This document shows positions 9,683 to 19,294 of a DNA stretch of 64,000 bases, piece by piece (within the stretch, counting starts at the first letter, position 1; the number at the start of each line of letters is the position of its first letter). The DNA lies in the NCBI GenBank assembly GCA_963777695.1, contig CAVZRC010000001.1:310001-374000 (forward strand), read 5' to 3'. A program made the translations under genes and the position numbers. The DNA comes from CAVZRC01 sp963777695 (GTDB lineage: Bacteria; Planctomycetota; Planctomycetia; Isosphaerales; Isosphaeraceae). The notes beneath the pieces were generated by a model that saw nothing but the letters and a program-made list of their open reading frames with translations, searched no databases and had not been told where the DNA came from.

Positions 9683-10979
9683 ATGACCGAGCCGAATCCT
9701 ACGAAGATCATCACCCCATCGCGACGCGATTTCCTGAAGGGCTCGACCGCGGCGGCGATCGGCGTGGGCGCGCTGAGCAACGCCCACGCCGCCGGCAGCG
9801 ACGCGATCAAGGTCGGCCTGATCGGCTGCGGCGGCCGGGGACGTGGCGCGGCCGACAATATCTGCACGGCGGCGGGCTCGACCTACAACATCAAGCTCCA
9901 CGCCATGGGCGACATCTTCCCGGAGCATCTCCAGAACACCCGCGAGTTCCTCCGCACCAACGACAGCTCCAAGGAGAAGTTCGACGTCGCCGACGAGCGC
10001 TGCTTCGTCGGGTTCGACGCCTATCAGAAGGTGATCGACTGCTGCGACCTGGTGATGCTGGCGACCCCGCCGGGATTCCGGCCCAACGCACATCGAGGCG
10101 ACGATCAAGGCCGGCAAGCAGCTCTTCACCGAGAAGCCGGTGGCGGTCGACAGCACCGGCATCCGCAAGGTGCTGGCCGCCTACGAAGAGGCCAAGAAGA
10201 AGGGACTGTCCGTCGTCGCGGGGACCCAGCGGCGCCATCAGACGCCCTACCTCGAGAGCATGAAGCGGATCCACGACGGCGCCATCGGCGACCTGATCAC
10301 GGCGCGCGTCTACTGGAACCAGGGGGACATCTGGATCCACCCCCGCCAGCAGGGTTGGAGCGACACCGAGTACCAGCTCCGCAACTGGTATCACTTCCTC
10401 TGGCTGTGCGGCGACCACATCGTCGAGCAGCACGTGCATAACCTCGACGTGGCCATCTGGGCTCTGGGCAATCACCCGGTTCGTGCCGTCGGCATGGGCG
10501 GCCGCCAGGTCCATACCGAGCCGCCGTACGGCCAGAGCTATGACCACTTCGCGGTCGACTACGAGTTCCCCAACGGGGTCCACGTCCTGAGCATGGCCCG
10601 CCAGATCGGCGGCTGCGCCAGCGACGTCTCGGAGACGATCGTCGGCTCCACGGGCCAGTGGAGTAGCCATCAGTATCGCTTCACGGGCAAGACCGCCAAT
10701 GCTCGGGTCCGCGACGATCGCAAGGACCCGTATGTCCTGGAGCACGTCGACCTGCTCGATAGCATCGTCAATCGCAAGCCGATCAACGAGCTGAAGCAGG
10801 TGGCCGAGAGTACGCTCACGGCCATCATGGGCCGGGATTCGGCGTATACGGGCAAGGCGATTACCTGGGAGCAGGCGCTGAATTCCAAGCTCAACACGTA
10901 CCCGGATAAACCGCTCGACATGAAGGGCCCGATGGTCGAGCCCGCCGTACCCCGTCCGGGTGTGATGGAATTGATCTGA
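9683..10979 (+). CDS. Gfo/Idh/MocA family oxidoreductase with Tat signal, frameshifted
   Basis: NAD(P)-dependent sugar or sugar-derivative dehydrogenase-like protein, predicted to be exported by the twin-arginine pathway. The N-terminus has SRRDFLKGSTAAAIGVGAL, then the Rossmann motif KVGLIGCGGRGRGAAD, the EKPVAVD catalytic-lysine motif, and the C-terminal alpha/beta domain (WYHFLWLCGDHIVEQHVHNLDVA) typical of this family. The frame changes near 10087 (between GFRP and HIEATIKAGKQLF), consistent with one extra base. ATG 9683 follows an AGGAGAA site. Planctomycetes encode many such paralogues; substrate unknown. Confidence 0.88.
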
Positions 10980-11010
10980 TCGTGGCTGCGTAGTGGCGAA
11001 CGGCAAGTGC

Positions 11011-11077
11011 CGTAGGGTGCTCTGTGAGCACCGATTCCAGCCAATTCGAGGGATCGGTGCTCACAGAGCACCCTACG
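11011..11077. repeat. Perfect 25-bp-stem palindrome
   Basis: The arm at 11011-11035 (starting CGTAGGGTGCTCTGTGAG) is perfectly complementary to the arm at 11053-11077 (ending GAGCACCCTACG), with a 17-nt loop. The outer GTAGGGTG/CACCCTAC and the following GGGCC match the repeats at 6217-6340 and 9563-9585, while the inner part differs, so it looks like a second subtype of the same family. It may also act as a transcription terminator after the oxidoreductase gene. Confidence 0.8.
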
Positions 11078-11144
11078 GGCCGCGCAAGTCGTGCGTGAAA
11101 CGCTCTAGCCGCTCGCCACATGCTATCGCGGAAGGAGACACCTG

Positions 11145-12026
11145 ATGAGGAAGCTGCTCACTTGCCTATTCCTGTCGGCCTGGACAATCTTCTCCGCCCC
11201 GACCTCCCAGGCCGCCGACACGGCCAAGGTCGTCCTGGTCGCCGGCCGTCCCAGTCACGGGCCGGGGGACCACGAGTTCAACGCCGGATGCAAGCTCCTG
11301 GCCAAATGCCTGTCGCAGGTGCCGGGGATCGAGCCGGTGGTGGTCACCGGCGGCTGGCCCAAGGACGAGTCGGTCTTCGACGGGGCCCGCACGCTCGTCT
11401 TCTTCATGGATGGCGGCGGCGGTCACCCGATGATCCAGAAGGACCACCTGGAGACGCTCCAGAAGCTGATGGACAAGGGCGTCGGCCTCGTCTGCCTGCA
11501 TTACGCCGTCGAGGTCCCCAAGGGGAAACCGGGCGGGAAGTTCCTCGACTGGATCGGGGGCTATTATGAGGATGGCTTCTCGACGAATCCGCACTGGACG
11601 GCCCAAATCGAGGGCCTGCCGCAGCACCCGATTACTCGCGGAGTCGCGCCGTTCGCGGTCAAGGACGAGTGGTACTTCAACCTCCGCTTCCGCCCGGAGA
11701 TGAAGGGGGTCACCCCGCTCCTCGTCGCCAAGCCGGACGACCAGACGCGTCAGGGTGCGTCGTCATCACCGCGAGGGCCCAGGAAGCACATCGTCGAGGC
11801 CAGGGGCCGCGACGAGGTCCTCGCCTGGGCGGTCGAGCGGCCCGATGGCGGCCGGGGATTCGGATTCACCGGCGCCCACGCCCACAAGAACTGGGGCGAC
11901 CCCAATTTCCGCAAGCTGGTCCTCAACGCGATCCTGTGGACTGCCAAGCTCGACGTCCCCCCCGAGGGTGTCGAGACCTCGGTCTCGAGCGAAGAGTTGA
12001 AACAGAACCTCGATCCCAAGAGATGA
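11145..12026 (+). CDS. ThuA-like domain protein, exported
   Basis: A 293-residue protein of the ThuA family (class I glutamine-amidotransferase-like fold), commonly found with Gfo/Idh/MocA oxidoreductases in planctomycetes and thought to act in sugar use, though the reaction is not established. A signal peptide (MRKLLTCLFLSAWTIFSAPTSQAA) leads to VVLVAGRPSHGPGDHEFNAG, TLVFFMDGGGGHP, GVGLVCLHYAVE, GGYYEDGF, HPITRGVAPF, DEWYFNLRF and the C-terminal GFGFTGAHAHKNWGDPNFRKL. The gene follows the oxidoreductase on the same strand, separated by the palindrome. GGAAGGAGA precedes the ATG. Confidence 0.9.
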   Translation: MRKLLTCLFLSAWTIFSAPTSQAADTAKVVLVAGRPSHGPGDHEFNAGCKLLAKCLSQVPGIEPVVVTGGWPKDESVFDGARTLVFFMDGGGGHPMIQKDHLETLQKLMDKGVGLVCLHYAVEVPKGKPGGKFLDWIGGYYEDGFSTNPHWTAQIEGLPQHPITRGVAPFAVKDEWYFNLRFRPEMKGVTPLLVAKPDDQTRQGASSSPRGPRKHIVEARGRDEVLAWAVERPDGGRGFGFTGAHAHKNWGDPNFRKLVLNAILWTAKLDVPPEGVETSVSSEELKQNLDPKR

Positions 12027-12088
12027 TTCCATCAACGGCCGTTTTCGGATGATCATGCCCGTCCGATCCCCGGCGGAGGCGCCGAGCA

Positions 12089-12985
12089 TTGCCGCCCGAC
12101 CCCCGATCCCCTCGCATGTGGCGGGTGAGGCCACCGGAATCGGTCCCGCCTCGCCCGTTTTCCTGCCGGGGATTTCGACTTCCGGCCGTCGAGGATCCCG
12201 GCGAGACGGCCGAGGAGCCCGAGAGCGATCCGCCGCCTGGCCCCGCGCCGCGAGGGTATCGATTCGAGATTCGAGCCCGGTCCGTCGTCGGGGTCTGCGG
12301 TGTGGCCGTCCTGGTCCTGGCCATCATCGCGGTGCTCCGCTTCTTCGGCCGAACTCCACGGGTCCGGTCCGTCGAGAATGCCTCGATATCGCCCACCCGG
12401 ACGGAGCGTGACCTTGCGCCTCGGATCTTCGCTTTCGAGGTCCGGCACTCGCGCGGCGACGAGCATTCGGAGGATCCGGACGAGATCGGTGTGTCTTCAT
12501 GGGAAGGCCGAGTCGATGACATCATCTGGGTACAGGCCGATCTGGACCCGCCCGCGTATTGCTACCTGATCGCCTTCGATCCCGACGGTCGCTTCCGGCT
12601 GGCCGACCCGCCCGAGGTGACGGTGTCGCCATCAAGATGCTCGGAGTTCCGCTACATCACCCGGCTGGATTCGAGCCGTGGCGCGTCCCAACCCCTCGGC
12701 GCCGGCTTGCAGGCGTGGCTACTCGTGGCGGCACGCGACCCGCTCCCCCCGTTCGCCGACTGGAGTGCCTCCCGACTCCTCCCCTGGAGGTCGGTCCAGG
12801 CCCAAGGTGTCTGGCGATTCGACGGCCGATCGATCGAGCGGCTCCATCCCGGCCGTCGTCGCGTCCTCCAGCGGACGTTCGACTCGCCGCACCCGTTCGC
12901 CCGCCTCTGCGAACTCCTCCGCGGCATCCCCGATATCGACGCCATCGCGGCGATCGCCTACCCGGTCCGGCCCGAGGAGGAATGA
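12089..12985 (+). CDS. Membrane-anchored protein with DUF4384-like region
   Basis: About 298 residues. A proline-rich cytoplasmic head is followed by one membrane helix near residues 65-88 (SVVGVCGVAVLVLAIIAVLRFF), then an extracytoplasmic domain whose WVQADLDPPAYCYLIAFDPDGRFRL resembles DUF4384 domains that occur with Ser/Thr kinases and sigma systems. The gene converges with the anti-sigma/sigma pair on the other strand. The exact start is uncertain because the first 60 residues have a biased composition and could be non-coding. Function unknown. Confidence 0.6.
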   Translation: MPPDPRSPRMWRVRPPESVPPRPFSCRGFRLPAVEDPGETAEEPESDPPPGPAPRGYRFEIRARSVVGVCGVAVLVLAIIAVLRFFGRTPRVRSVENASISPTRTERDLAPRIFAFEVRHSRGDEHSEDPDEIGVSSWEGRVDDIIWVQADLDPPAYCYLIAFDPDGRFRLADPPEVTVSPSRCSEFRYITRLDSSRGASQPLGAGLQAWLLVAARDPLPPFADWSASRLLPWRSVQAQGVWRFDGRSIERLHPGRRRVLQRTFDSPHPFARLCELLRGIPDIDAIAAIAYPVRPEEE

Positions 12986-13004
12986 GCCGGGGATCTCGCG
13001 ACCA

Positions 13005-13319
13005 TTACTCGTCGCGATCATGTGTGGAATCCGGGCCGGCGTCGCGGAGGGCCAGTGCGATGCGGTCGCGCGCCTCCGGCGACAGGGCGCCCTCGTACGT
13101 GTCGGTGTCGACGAGGAGCCGCTCTCGGCCGCGGACGGCCTCGCGGATCGTGCGAATCTGCTTGCGGAATCGCCGGCAGGAGTTGCAGGCCAGCAGGTGG
13201 CACAGGAGCGCCGCGCGGTCCAGGCGCGGGAGCGACTCGTCCATCTCGCGCGACGACAGCTCCGAGGCGGCCTCGCAGCGGAGCGTCAGGACTTGCAACA
13301 GTCCGTTCAACCGATTCAT
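13005..13319 (-). CDS. Zinc-finger anti-sigma-like protein
   Basis: A 104-residue protein with the anti-sigma zinc-binding pattern CHLLACNSCRRFRKQI (His and two Cys around residues 40-50). Known proteins of this type bind and hold an ECF sigma factor and release it after redox or envelope stress. It has no membrane helix, so it would act in the cytosol. Its ATG overlaps the stop of the upstream sigma gene by 4 bp (13316-13319), which strongly implies a sigma/anti-sigma pair. Family call is good; the signal is unknown. Confidence 0.82.
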   Translation of the reverse strand: MNRLNGLLQVLTLRCEAASELSSREMDESLPRLDRAALLCHLLACNSCRRFRKQIRTIREAVRGRERLLVDTDTYEGALSPEARDRIALALRDAGPDSTHDRDE

Positions 13320-13951
13320 AGGTTCCCCTTCGAACCGTCACGCGTCTCGGCAAACCAGTTCTTCTCCAGGCATTCGCGGAGCAGTAGCCGGGCCCTGTGA
13401 AGGCGGACCCGCAGGTTGCTCTCGCTGACCTCGAGGATCCGGCGAAGCTCCGCCGTGTCCAGTTCTTCGAGCTCGCGCAGGATGAAGACGGAGGACAGCG
13501 TCCGAGGGAGTCGGCCCAGGCAGCCATCGAGCACATCCCAGAACTCGCGATCCTCGAGCGCCTGGTCGGGTGCCTTCCAGGAGGCGACCGCCTTCTTCCA
13601 CAGACCTTTCCCGCTGAAGTACCGATCGATGACGGCGTCGGGCCGACCGGCCGGATCCGGCTCGACGGCCGGCAGGGTCGCCGCGATCCGTCGATAGTGA
13701 TCGACGATCTTGTGCCGGAGGATCGACAAGAGCCAGGTGCGGACGGTGGCCCGGCCCTGGAATCGGTCCCGCGACTGGAGCGCCGCCACGAAGGCATCCT
13801 GGACCAGGTCCTCGGCCGCGTCCCGGTTACCGACGCGGGAGCGCGCATAGCGGTAGAGGGCATCTCCGTGCTCGACAAGCCACGCGGTGGCGTCGCCGGC
13901 GGATGAGAGCGTCTCCGAATCGTCGGCCCGAGGCGTCGGTTGGGCGTTCAT
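13316..13951 (-). CDS. ECF-type RNA polymerase sigma factor, TIGR02943-like
   Basis: A 211-residue sigma-70 family factor. Region 2 is seen in ALYRYARSRVGNRDAAEDLVQDAF and the -10-binding WLLSILRHKIVDHYRR; region 4 in LPRTLSSVFILRELEELDTAELRRILEVSESNLRVRLHRARLLLRECL. The LEDREFWDVLDGCL linker and CLEKNWF end are typical of the TIGR02943 group. It is cotranscribed with the zinc-finger protein that follows. ATG 13951 (MNAQPTP) is preferred to an ATG four codons earlier. Target promoters are not known. Confidence 0.9.
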   Translation of the reverse strand: MNAQPTPRADDSETLSSAGDATAWLVEHGDALYRYARSRVGNRDAAEDLVQDAFVAALQSRDRFQGRATVRTWLLSILRHKIVDHYRRIAATLPAVEPDPAGRPDAVIDRYFSGKGLWKKAVASWKAPDQALEDREFWDVLDGCLGRLPRTLSSVFILRELEELDTAELRRILEVSESNLRVRLHRARLLLRECLEKNWFAETRDGSKGNL

Positions 13952-14201
13952 AATCCCTCGCACGATGAGCTCACGTTGCCCCTGTCTTCCATGATGACCC
14001 GGTCCAATGTTACATCGGGCCGACCATCTGGCAAGTGCCGGACGGTTCCGGACCGGCTCCAGGACTGGGCGGGAGACGGGGAGGAAAAAGTGGTTGTAAC
14101 GCCGGGACGATTTCCGCGACTAACCCTGTCGCAAGCGGACAAGATCGTCCGCGGTCTCAGGGAGTTCCGTCCTTACAACCTCGCATGGAGTTCAGTATTT
14201 A

Positions 14202-15035
14202 ATGCGCAACGTATCTTCGCGGATCTTGCTCTCGATCGGTGCGACGGTCGCCGCCGGTCTGATCTCCGCCCCGGCGCAAGCCGATCAGATCCAGATCACG
14301 GTGACCAACAATCAGTCCGCCGGCGGATTCGCCCTGGCCCCGGTTTGGTTCGGCTTCCAGAACAGCTCGACGTATAGTCCCTTCACGCCGGGCAGTACCG
14401 CCAGCTCGGCGATCGCGACGCTGGCCCAGTTCGGCAATACCGGCCCGCTCACGGCCGCCTTCATGGGGATGGGCCCAGAAACCACCCTGGCGTCCGCGGA
14501 TCCGAATTTCAAACAGTTCCTTCCGGGAGAATCGAACTCGACGACGCTCAACATTAGCAATCCGGGCTCCGACCAGTACGTGAGCTTCGCCGGGATGGTG
14601 GTCCCCTCCAACGACTTCTTCCAGGGGAATGCAACCGCGTTGCAGATCTTCGACTCGAGTGGCAACTTCATCGGGCCCGTGACGATCAAGATCTATGCTT
14701 CGAACCTCTGGGATTCGGATACGGAGGCCCAGAGCACCACGAAGGCACTCACCTTCATCGCGGGCCAGACCCCGGGGACCGGGATGCAGATCACCAATGG
14801 GACGATCACCACGGTATTGCCGAATTCGGCGGGTTTTCTCAGCAGCATCAACGGCCTGACGACGGCCGCCGGCTACACGTTCAATGACAACGTCTCCGGC
14901 GGCCAGTTGATCGACACGATTACGATCAACTCCGTCCCCGAGCCGGCCTCGATCCTGCTCTTCGGCACGGGAGTCATCGGTCTGATCGTCATCGGTCGTT
15001 CTAGGACGGCTCGCAAGGCCAAGGCCGCTCGCTGA
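14202..15035 (+). CDS. PEP-CTERM sorted protein with spondin-like domain
   Basis: Exported 277-residue protein. It has a signal peptide (SRILLSIGATVAAGLISAPAQA), a domain with ITVTNNQSAGGFALAPVWFGF and the ASSAIATLAQFG segment characteristic of Spondin_N-like bacterial proteins, and a C-terminal sorting tail: VPEPAS, a membrane helix (ILLFGTGVIGLIVIG) and a basic end (RSRTARKAKAAR). PEP-CTERM tails are processed by exosortase and usually go with exopolysaccharide. No exosortase gene is in the window. Composition is poorer in Arg and richer in Ser/Thr/Asn than the neighbours, as expected for a secreted protein. Confidence 0.88.
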   Translation: MRNVSSRILLSIGATVAAGLISAPAQADQIQITVTNNQSAGGFALAPVWFGFQNSSTYSPFTPGSTASSAIATLAQFGNTGPLTAAFMGMGPETTLASADPNFKQFLPGESNSTTLNISNPGSDQYVSFAGMVVPSNDFFQGNATALQIFDSSGNFIGPVTIKIYASNLWDSDTEAQSTTKALTFIAGQTPGTGMQITNGTITTVLPNSAGFLSSINGLTTAAGYTFNDNVSGGQLIDTITINSVPEPASILLFGTGVIGLIVIGRSRTARKAKAAR

Positions 15036-15235
15036 CGAGACTGCGTTTCCCCGGGCGTCCGGACGATTCACGACACCCATCCTCCGCCGTCCCGCGCATC
15101 GCGGTGACTTCGAGCCTCGACGTCTCGAAGCCTGCCGAACTGGACCCGCGTACGCGAACATCATAAGATATTATCCTGGTACGGCGGCTCGGATGACGGT
15201 AGGACCGTGATCGGCTCGGACGCGAAGGGGAACCC

Positions 15236-16069
15236 GTGATCGACGTCGATGATGGAGCCTGCTCGACGAGGCCGGATGGCCTGGGCGTCCGGCAATCCAA
15301 TCGCGTGCGTCGATTGCGCCCCTTCGTCGCGATCTTGACGGTATTTGTTGTGATCTTCCTGTGGGTCACGGTGACGGTTCCCCTGCGGCGCGGACGAAAT
15401 CCCTCGGTGTTCGTCCAGGATCCCACCCGGGCGGGGATCGGCTTTATCATGTGCTACGCACTGGCCCTGATCCTTTCATTCGGCTCGGCCTTCCTCTGGA
15501 GAACGACCGCCCTACCGGGCTCCGAGAATCCGGGTGCCCGCGGTCGGACGGTTGCGATGTATGCCGGATGGACTGTGGGGATTGTGCTCGGCCTGCTCTT
15601 CACGGCATTAGACCTCCTCATGATGGGCTGGGTCGTCTTCCCCCAGGTCGTCTTCGGGAATCTCACCTCGTTCCCGGTCGCATACCTGATCTCGGTGGCG
15701 ATACTCTACATGGAACCCGGGAAGTGGCCCTCCCGATGGGGCTGGCCACGACTCCGCATCCGGGCCCTCATGGCCATCATCGCCTACCTGGCGCTCCTCC
15801 TCGGGCTGGTCCAGACGACCGCTCGGCTGGGCTGGAGGGCACGATCGTATCAACAGAAATTCGATTTCTACGAAGGGCAGATATCCGTCTGGGAAGCGGG
15901 CGCACGACAAACTCCGGCGATCGCGGGGTTCTCCCGGTCCGTGATCGAGTTCTATGCCCCGCTCGCCGCCAAGTACGAACGTGCCCGGAGGACGCCCTGG
16001 ATCGAAGTCCCGCCCGACCCGCCGATGCAATTGCCGGGGACTGGCCCGCCCATCCCGTCGTTGCCGTGA
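15236..16069 (+). CDS. Multi-pass membrane protein of unknown function
   Basis: A 277-residue protein starting at GTG 15236. Four or five membrane helices are visible: FVAILTVFVVIFLWVTVTV, GIGFIMCYALALILSFGSAF, YAGWTVGIVLGLLFTALDLL, FPVAYLISVAILYM and IRALMAIIAYLALLLGLV. The C-terminal 80 residues are soluble and contain a segment of paired aromatic and charged residues ending in a proline-rich tail. The IRALMAIIAYLALLLGL start of the last helix resembles short planctomycete membrane proteins. No function can be assigned. Confidence 0.65.
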   Translation: MIDVDDGACSTRPDGLGVRQSNRVRRLRPFVAILTVFVVIFLWVTVTVPLRRGRNPSVFVQDPTRAGIGFIMCYALALILSFGSAFLWRTTALPGSENPGARGRTVAMYAGWTVGIVLGLLFTALDLLMMGWVVFPQVVFGNLTSFPVAYLISVAILYMEPGKWPSRWGWPRLRIRALMAIIAYLALLLGLVQTTARLGWRARSYQQKFDFYEGQISVWEAGARQTPAIAGFSRSVIEFYAPLAAKYERARRTPWIEVPPDPPMQLPGTGPPIPSLP

Positions 16070-16093
16070 AGAGGTCCGTTCGACGGCCACGGT

Positions 16094-19000
16094 TCATGAC
16101 ATCTTGGGCTCGTCGAGGTCGTCGCCCGGTAATGCCGGGGGTCCTTCCTCGTGTGCTCCGCGATGGAACCGGGCGATCAATCGCTCGCCGAGGACGTAAT
16201 AGACCGGGATGACGAACCGGCCCAGGACGGTGCTGACCAGGATGCCGGAGGCGATGACGACGCCGAGCGAGTTCCGGCTGTAGGCCCCGGCGCCGGTCGC
16301 GCGGGCCATCGGCAGGACGCCCATCACGAAGGCGAACGAGGTCATCAGGATCGGACGGAGCCGTTGCCGCGCGGCCTCCTTGGCCGAGTCGATGATGCTC
16401 ATCCCGTGCTTCTGCTGGAGCTCGACGCCGAACTCGACGATCAAAATGGCGTTCTTCGTCTCGAGGCCGATGAGCATCACCAGCCCGATCTGGCCGAAGA
16501 CGTCCAGCGACATGCCGTAGAACCAGAGGCCGAGGATCGCGCCGAACATCGCCAGCGGGACCGTGAAGATGATCACCAGCGGGCGGATCCAGCTCTCGTA
16601 GAGGGCCGCCATGAACAGGAACACGCAGACGATCGACAGCCCGAAGATCAGGCCCGCGACGTTCCCGGTCTTCTGCTCCTGGAACGTCGTCCCGGTCCAT
16701 TCGTAGGAGAAGCCCTCCGGCAGGACCGCGTCGGCGATCTCTTCCATCACCTTGATCGCCTGGCCCGAGCTGTAGCCCAGGGCGGGCTGGCCGTTGATCT
16801 TCGCGGCGTTATACAGGTTGTAGTGCGGCACGTCGATCGGGCCGAGGGTATACGCCACATCTCCGAGCGAGCTCAAGGGTACCCGCTTGCCTTGACGGTT
16901 GAGCACGTAGAGTCGGCTGATGTCGTCGGGCTTCGCGCGGTGATCGCCCTCGGCCTGGATCATGACCTTCCAGACCTTGCCATAAAGGTTGAAGTCATTG
17001 ACATACAGACCGCCGAGGTTGGTCTGGAGCACGCTGAAGACGTCGGACACCGAGACGTCGAGGCGCTCGGCCTTGGTGCGGTCGAAGTCGAATCGGAGCT
17101 GGGGCACGCCGGCGGTGAATGGCGTGAAGATGCCGGCGATCTCGGGATGGGCGGGCCGTCCGTCCTTGTCGCGCCGGCGGGCCTCGGCGAGGAACTGGTC
17201 GGTGATCATCGCCAGCGCCTCCACCCCCTTGCCGTCGCGATCCTCGATCATGAACTCGAAGCCGCCGGTCTGGCTCAGGCCGCGGATCGGCGGCGGCTCG
17301 AGCACCAGGACCGCCGCCCCGCTCACGCGATCGGCGAGCGCCACCCTGCAGCTTCCTGGCCATCGCGTTGGCGCGAAGCTCGGGCGTCTTGCGCTCCGAC
17401 CATTCCTTCAGCGTGACGAAGGCCACGGCCGAATTGGTCTGGTTGGTCGAGTTGAGGACGTTGAACCCGTCCAGCAGCACCACGTCGCTGACGCCTTCCA
17501 GCTCCATGGCAATCTTGCTGACATCCTGGGCGATTTGCGACGTCACTTCCCGGCCGGTGCCGTCCGGCGTCTGGAGGGCCGCGATCAGGTAGCCTTGATC
17601 CTCCGTCGGGATGAACGCCCTGGGCCGCTCGACGAGCATGACGTAGGTCAGCACGAGCAGTGCCACCGAGGGGATGACGATCGTCCACCAGTGATGGGCC
17701 GTGAATTCGAGGAAGGCGTCGTAGGAATTCTCCAGCCACCGCATTCCCTGGTTGAACCAACGGAACAGGATGAAATTCGACTCGCCATGCTTGGGCCGGA
17801 GGAATATCCGGGACATGGCCGGGCTGAAGGTCAGCGAGTTGATCGCCGAGAGGACGAACGCGAAGACGATGGTCAGGGCGAACTGGTTGTAGAGCTTCCC
17901 CGTCAACCCGGGGATGAAGGCGACCGGGACGAAGACCGCGGCCAGGACCAGGGTGATGGTGACGATCGGGGCCGTGATCTCGGCCATCGCCGCCCGGACC
18001 GCCGCAAGCGGATGCTCGCCGCGTCCCAGGAACTTCTCGACGTTCTCCACGACGATGATCGCGTCGTCAACGACCAGCCCGATGGCCAGTACCAGGCCGC
18101 AGAGCGTCAGGGTGTTGATCGACAGGCCGAAGGCGGCCATCATCGCGAAGGTCGCGACCAGCGAGACCGGGATCGCCAGCATGGGGATGAGCGTCGCCCG
18201 GACCCCCTGGAGGAACACGAAGACGACCAGCAGCACCAGCAAGAGCGCCTCGTAGAGGGTCTCCTGGACCTCGACGATGTTCTCGTTCACGTACTTGGTG
18301 GTGTCGTAAGCGATGCGGTATTCGAGGCCGGGCGGGAAGTTCCGCCTGAGTCGGTCCATGCTCTCGCGCACCCGCTTGACGATGTCCAGCGCGTTGGCGT
18401 CGGAATACTGGTAGAGCGGGAGTGTCCCGGCGGGCTTGCCGCTGAGCCAGCCGGAGGTCTCGTAATTCTCCGAGTCGAGCTCGATTCGGGCGAGGTCGCC
18501 GAGCCGGACGATCGACCCGTCGTCGCGACGACGGACGATGATCTCCCGGAATTCCTCGGCGCTGGTCAGCCTGCCCTTGGTCAGGATCGGGTACTCGAAG
18601 ACCACCCCCTTCGGGGCCGGCTCGCCGCCGATCTTGCCCGCGGCCGCCTGTCGGTTCTCCGACTGGATCGCCGCGACGATCTCGTCCGGCTTGATGAGCT
18701 GCGCGGCCAGGCGATCCGGGTCGAGCCAGATCCGCATGGCGTACTTCCGCCCGAACACGGTGACGTCGCTCACGCCGGCGATCCGCTTCAGGACGTCGAG
18801 CACGTAGATCTGCGCGTAATTATCCAGATAGGTCGAGTCGTACCGGCCGTCGGGCGAGACCAGGTTGACCACGCAGACCATGTCCGTCGAGGTCTTCTTG
18901 ATCGTCACGCCGAACTGCTTGACCTCCGGCGGCAGGACGGCCTCGGCCGTCTGGACGCGGTTCTGGATGTCCACCGCGCCGATGTCCTGCGAATAGCCGA

Positions 19001-19286
19001 CGTCGAAGGTCGCGACGATGTTCGACACGCCGTTGCTCGTGCTGTCCGAGCTGAAGTAGATCACCCCCTTGACGCCGTTGATCTGCTGCTCGATCGGGGT
19101 CGTGACCGTCTCGGCGACCGTCCTGGCATCGGCGCCGGTGTAGGTCGTCACCACCTGGACCTGCGCGGGCGTGATCTGGGGATACTGCGAGATCGGCAGG
19201 ATGAGGATGCAGATGCCGCCGACCAGGAGCATGAGCAAGGCCAGCACGGTCGCGAAGATCGGCCGTCCGATGAAGAAATTGACCAT
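16094..19286 (-). CDS. RND efflux transporter, inner-membrane subunit (AcrB/MexB family), frameshifted
   Basis: Proton-driven pump subunit of about 1064 codons, normal for hydrophobe/amphiphile RND exporters. It begins MVNFFIGRPIFATVLALLML, has the periplasmic porter domains (GVKGVIYFSSDST, DVFSVLQTNLGG) and the proton-relay helix LVVDDAIIVVENVEKFLG, plus ETKNAILIVEFG near the end. The frame changes near 17340 between MARKLQ and VALADRVSG; one extra G, or two missing bases, would explain it. The adaptor gene lies immediately upstream (8-bp gap). No TolC-like outer-membrane gene follows, so the pump must borrow one encoded elsewhere. Substrate is unknown. Confidence 0.92.
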
Positions 19287-19294
19287 GGTCTACC

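Noticed and set aside
11011..11077. CRISPR or tRNA from the long palindrome
   Set aside because: A single stem of 25 bp without repeat-spacer units or cloverleaf arms.
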